From: Phoronis australis
Taxonomy: Eukaryota > Phoronida > Phoronidae
DNA: 64,000 nucleotides
Direction of reading: 5' to 3'
Assembly (NCBI GenBank): GCA_002633005.1
Contig: NMRA01000258.1
Span: 427,971-491,970, forward strand
This document shows, in pieces, positions 37,801 through 43,800 of the stretch (positions are counted from its first letter, which is position 1; each line of letters opens with the position of its first letter). The translations under genes were made by a program, and so were the position numbers. The notes under the pieces were generated by a model. It was not told the origin of the DNA and did no database searches. It saw nothing but the letters and a program-made list of their open reading frames with translations.

Positions 37801-40800
37801 CTTGCAAGCAAATGTATAACCACATCTGTGTATATTGATGTATTGTACTGATGGTAAAAAGAGTGTGCTTAGCCACAGCTCGACATGACATAGACTGTCA
37901 CACAAAAAGTAAGAATGGACAAAGTGCAGATGCACCAACTGAGCGAAAGAATGCTGGTAGGAGGTGGCACATTGTGTTAAATCTTCAGTAGTAACATCTT
38001 TCTTTTAGTTCTTCCCAAATCCAGAAATCACTTTTAGTAAGTTTAACCTGAGATGACTTTTCTAGTTCTATATCTTACAATGTACCCTGCAGCTCACATG
38101 TCATTCTCTTGTAGGCTTGACACGAGAGAAGCTCAGCAACTTGCTGAACTGCCTTAAAGAGAATCCTCCCAGTGATTCTATGCTGAGCGCTGCTATACTC
38201 AATGGCCTATGCAGGTCAGATGACATAGATATCGTCGTCACTGTTATCATATGTGCAGAGGGCCCACACAATAGACGGATACACACCTCTTATCTCTACC
38301 TTGGTGACTTCTTCCTGGCAAAAGGTTGTGATCCAAAGAAACAAGGGTCCAAGAATATGGTATGTTGTCTCTGGTGTTAGCTACAGTATATGCCAAAAAA
38401 TTCCCTGACACAACGGCTGGCCGACAACAGGATTCCCTGATATGATGGCTGACTGTAGGTTGCATTCACCACCACAGTAGTTGGAATGACTGGTCATTAT
38501 GGCTGTGTGAAGGTGTCATTCACCACCACGGTAGCTGGTATGACTAGTCATTGTAGCTGTGTGAAGGTGTCATTCACCACCATGGTAGCTGGTATGACTA
38601 GTCATTATAGCTGTGTGAAGGTGTCATTCACCACCACGGTAGCTGGTATGACTAGTCATTGTAGCTGTGTGAAGGTGTCATTCACCACCATGGTAGCTGG
38701 GATGACTGGTCATTATGGCTGTGTGCAGGTGACATTTACTACCACAATAGCTTGCAAAAGTCAGAGTAGCTAAAGTGATGAATATTGAAGAGACAGTACC
38801 CAACGTGATGGTGAAGCAGAATCTTGGTTACTTTTGGTGTGTTTTGCAAGTGAGTGGTGTTGACCGTCTTCAGCAGATGTAGTCCTATATGAGTCTGAAA
38901 AGATTACTGCTTAAACCGGGACTTGAATCCGGGATCTTCTGTTTATCGTGTAGAAATCTTTTCAGGCTTTTATTCATTAGGTCTCGTGATGTGGCCACAG
39001 GTGGCATTCTGTTTAGACTTAGAAATGTTTGCGATATACATTAATTTTCCACGACAGTTTAAGAATGCATTTTATACACACTCAGTCTGATTGGATAATC
39101 TGTGGACTGAAGAGTCTGCACAGTTAGCAGAAGCTCCCGGGTTTGAGTCCCATCGGGGCAGAAATCTTGTCAAGCTTATATTCATTAGGTCACGTGATGT
39201 GACCACAGGTGGCGTGCAGACCAGACTTAAAAATGTTTGCGAGATACAGTCCTAGTGTTACCATACTTTGTGCTTAATTTTATTTGTGGTTAAATTAGGG
39301 TTATCTTGTTCACATTGAACCATGGGTTATGTTAATCAATATGTTAATCAATATGCTAATGAATGCTAATGTTGGATTATATGTAAGGGATTATATGTAA
39401 GAAATCATACATTACTTTTCAAAATAAGTTAGCAAAAATGAACAAATTACGTAACATTTAAATTTCTGAAACTCTTGTCCTAAAGCTTAAGTATTCCTTG
39501 CGTATGTGATTGAATTAATGGTTAGTGCTAAGTTTGGACAAAGATTAAGATATCCCATAAATTACTGCATATAGGCTGAAAGCGGAATTAAACCCAGGTT
39601 TTCTGTATAAAAAGTTCTTGTTTAGGTATCTTACTCTTATAAAATTGTTCTTGTCTTATTCGTTGCTCAGTTTAGAAGTGATTTCTGGGATTAGGAAGGA
39701 CTGTAACTTCTTTCCGAGCTCAGAGATCACACATATAATGACTAAGGAAAAGATTTGAGACTGTTTCATAACAGTAAATGGACTAAGCTGGCAGTAAGCA
39801 CTGGTTTAATGCCGCTTTTAGTGCAAAATAATGCATTTTCTGGGTTAAGTTAGCAATATAAGCCAGTGGACTCGTAATCTGATGTAAGGAACGTGCCCTT
39901 TCTTTGGACCATGTTCATCCATATTGTTACTGAAGCTTGTCTGTCCAACAGTATTTTGAGAGGCTTCGAGCAAACGTGGCATTAATAAAACTAAACAGTT
40001 CAATGTCAGATGTTTTCCTTGTGTGTCACCTGCTGTTGTCAATGATCGTTTCCGTTTGAAGGCCTATCAAGCTGCAGTCAAACGACTGATGACGTCATCG
40101 CTAGAGGACATCCTGGCTGAAGAGGGGCGAATGCCACGCCTTCCCCTGCCGGATGAAGTGCAACGCTGGACCGCCCAGACTAAGAAAGAAAAGGAGTCTG
40201 GTAAACCTGACTCGTTCTCGAACAAAGGTACATGCAGTTCTTGTCTGAAGTATTCCTACAAAACACTGTTTCTTCATCATCATGTTAGTCCACATGTGAT
40301 GGAATTTGAATTAGGTTGTTTACTCTCTTAAAATTGGTTCTCGTAATATTCCTTACTGTGATAGAACTCCATTTCCATTACCAATAAGAACGTCACAACC
40401 ATCAGAGAGAGAGTCAAGAAAATGTTTCAGAGTTTATTGAGGTTGGTCAATGACAACCCTAAAATTACGATCTCGAAAGTGGCGCATGTACGCATTGCTT
40501 ACCACTTGAGTTGGTAACAGAAATAGAGTTCTATCTTGGTAAGGAGTATTATTAGTATTATTATGGCAGGAGACCAACTTTATGAGAGTAAAAGGCCTGA
40601 TTTGATTTTCGTGTTTTAGCCATCTAAACAGGTTGAAAAGCCGCTTTAAATTAATTCTGGCAAAATTTTAACAAATAGATTTAATTTCTGCCCTTTTAAC
40701 TTCTTCATAAATTCCCAGTGACAAGCATCTACTATCATAGTGAACAGCCGATTTCAGTGTTTCTTGACTGAGCAGGAAAAGTGAGGCAAAATTATTTTCT

Positions 40801-43800
40801 TGTTGCATAAACTGCCCTAAGGTCTATACCGGTTAAGTAATAGGGCTAGCACAAGGGAAGTGGGACAAATATTCACCCAGCTTTGTGTCTCACAAAAGGT
40901 CTATTTCTGCTGTCGGCAACCATCCTGGGTTGAAAAGTATCAATGGTAAAATATTATAAATTATTGATGTTTATTTATACTTTTTATGGAGGATTTACCA
41001 AGTTTTAATTTTGTTCTACCAGTATTTTGAAACCATAATGCCTCAATTGCACCAGAAGACTGTCTAGGGCATGATAAACAGAGAAGCACTGCAATCAGAC
41101 AACAACAATAATGCTAGATATTCTACAGCTCTTTTCTTAAAGATGTCCTCCTGATCTGTCACTGGTCCTCCATACTATGTGTATCTTTTGTGGAAGACGT
41201 ACGACACTGTTCTGGATGCCTATTGAAAACATTTCCTTCGGAATTGGACCGTTTTTCCTGTATTAATGTTTCTAGTTCTCGTGTTCACATGGCTGTTTAT
41301 TTCCTTGTATTTTTGTCCACTTCTCATTTCATGTGTTCTGGACAGATGTTTGACTCTCATGAGCTGGCACCTTTGTCTCTGTGTTTTATTCATTATGCAC
41401 CATACATGAAAACTCGCGTATATCAGATCCAATTAAACCGCACAATTTCACCAGAGTATTACAAAGTCTAACTTATATGAGGGACCAAATGTGTGAAGTA
41501 GAAGAGACGTACCGTTGAACTTTGTCTCAGAGTCTTGCAAAAGTCCAATTTGTGCATGCCACTTATGTCAGTTCTATCATAAATCATATTTTAAATAACT
41601 GATCGTATGCATGATTACAGAGTTTTAAGTTGGACCCAATTCTCAGAACACAAACTTCACGGCTTTCACAACTGTCTCGAGTATAAATTCTGATTTAATT
41701 TTACTATAATTGTATGGTGTTTGCACGCATGTTAATGATGTCTCCGTGATATATTTCTTGTAAATCTTACTAATACCCCTTTTTTTAAATAGACCCATCC
41801 ATTTTATACATTGAATGTTGAGTTCTTTTCTTCAGTCAGGTGGTCTAAGCAACTGACTTACTGATATTATCCACTTGTATGCCGTGAATTTGGACTCGTT
41901 TCCTGTGAAAGCAGACTTGAGGAAAGCCTCCTTTTTATACGCACTCCTTTTGGTTTGGTATTATGATTGGAATTGTTACTGGTTGTACTTGCAGATAGCA
42001 TCAAGAGAGAAGACATGAAAAAGTTTGTTGCACGCCCTTGGTCTGAGATGGTGCTGTCTCACAACAAGTATTCCCGCCACAGTGACATTAGCTGTGTGTA
42101 TCTGGTCAACAGTTGTTGCAGTAACAACATGTTGTTGGAGGTTATTATAGAGGACACTGGTGACCTCTACAAGTGTCCTGTGAAACATCTTGATAAAGTG
42201 TTGGAGCCAGCTACTAGTGGGGAAAAGACAGCCACCAATGTGTCGTCTGCTGGCGGGGTCAAAACAACCTCCAGTGTGTCGTCATCTGGTGGGGAAAGGG
42301 CAATCGCCAACGTGAGGTACCCACCATTTGTTTTGCAGTTAGCCTGTACTACTTTGAGGCTTCTAAATTATGAAATGGTTTCCTCATCACAGATTTTCAT
42401 CTCCGCAGAATCCTATCTAGAACTCATACATAATAAGTGCTTGTGTTGACTGTGGTTATAGACATTTAGTCCGTTTTATTATGATAAATGCTTTTGATTT
42501 TAAAAACACGTTGATGAAGCGTGGTTTGAGAGACTTACCATGCTTGTTACAAAGGTTATTTTAGTACGCAGTTGTTCAGATGTCTTTAATTTTGTGAAGG
42601 CGTATTTTTCATAATCACATAAATGAATTAGTATTTTACAATCTTTTTTAAACCTAAAATTGTAATTTGTTGCTTGTAGAATACTGCAGAAAATAGAATT
42701 AGCAGGCATTGTTCATTATCTGTAGACGTTAACGAAACGTAATCTTTGAGAGAATTTTGGAGAAAAACAAGGTAACAACCAGATACAATTTCTGTGTATA
42801 CATTACGTTTCTGTGATCACCAAGGTTTTGTGTGGTTTCATGGATCGACAAGACATTTGTGAAGAGTTGTGACTTTTAGAAACTTACGTGGCCGGTCACA
42901 TTAAACATAAAAGTATGAAGTACTCTGACAAACTTATTTGTGGCATGAGTTGTAAATTATCAAAGAGAAGATGTGTGATTTATTATTTGCCAGACACTTT
43001 CTTGTCTTTATACCACCTTGTTGCTTGCAACACAAAATCATGCTTTGGTTTCAGGTGTCAAGTGTTTTTAGAAAAGAAACTGCTCTCAGAAGTAGTCTCT
43101 ACAAATGATGACATAGAGGCTCTATTGAATGAAACTATAAGAGAAAAAATGGACATTAAGAAAAAGTTGCGAGCCCTAGTCAAGACACGTGCCTGTGACA
43201 TAGGCATGGGTATTCTTTATAAAGAGTGCTGGACACTGGAGGTAAGGATTGTCAGTTGAATCTGGTATTTATCTAACTATTTCACATCGTGTCACAGACA
43301 GGTTCGCCATTTCAAGTTTTAATCCATGCTCGCTTCTTAAAATACATTTCACAAAAGGATGGTCTTCAACCACACACAAGATGTCGCTCTATACCAGGGT
43401 TGTCATCGATTTCCATCACTAGTGTACTAGTTAGATCGTTTGTGGCATTGGTTAATATTAATTTAAAAGCTCTTGATTTCCTAAACTCCTCTCATGAGTA
43501 ACAGCTGATCTTGTGCTTCTTCGTGGCAAGGAAAATTCTTTTGTTAGAGCTGATCAGTCTGTTTAATGATATTTTTGTTTAGGCAGTAGGTACGGTAATT
43601 CTACACGTATTTCGCACAAAATAAATCAAATGTATTTTCCCGATAGTCGGGGTGTCCCTAATAAACTGAATAATTGTACTGATTTCGTAGCTGTGTGTGC
43701 GAAATTGATTGAGTGACCAAGCATGGCTAACTGCCTGTGTTTGAGATTAATGAAATGTGACCCACAGATTGTCAGTGCGATCCATTTAATTGTGATTAAG

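Noticed and set aside
38486-38773. 95-codon open frame
   Set aside because: A 54-bp minisatellite keeps the frame open; exons 19 and 20 join in phase without it.
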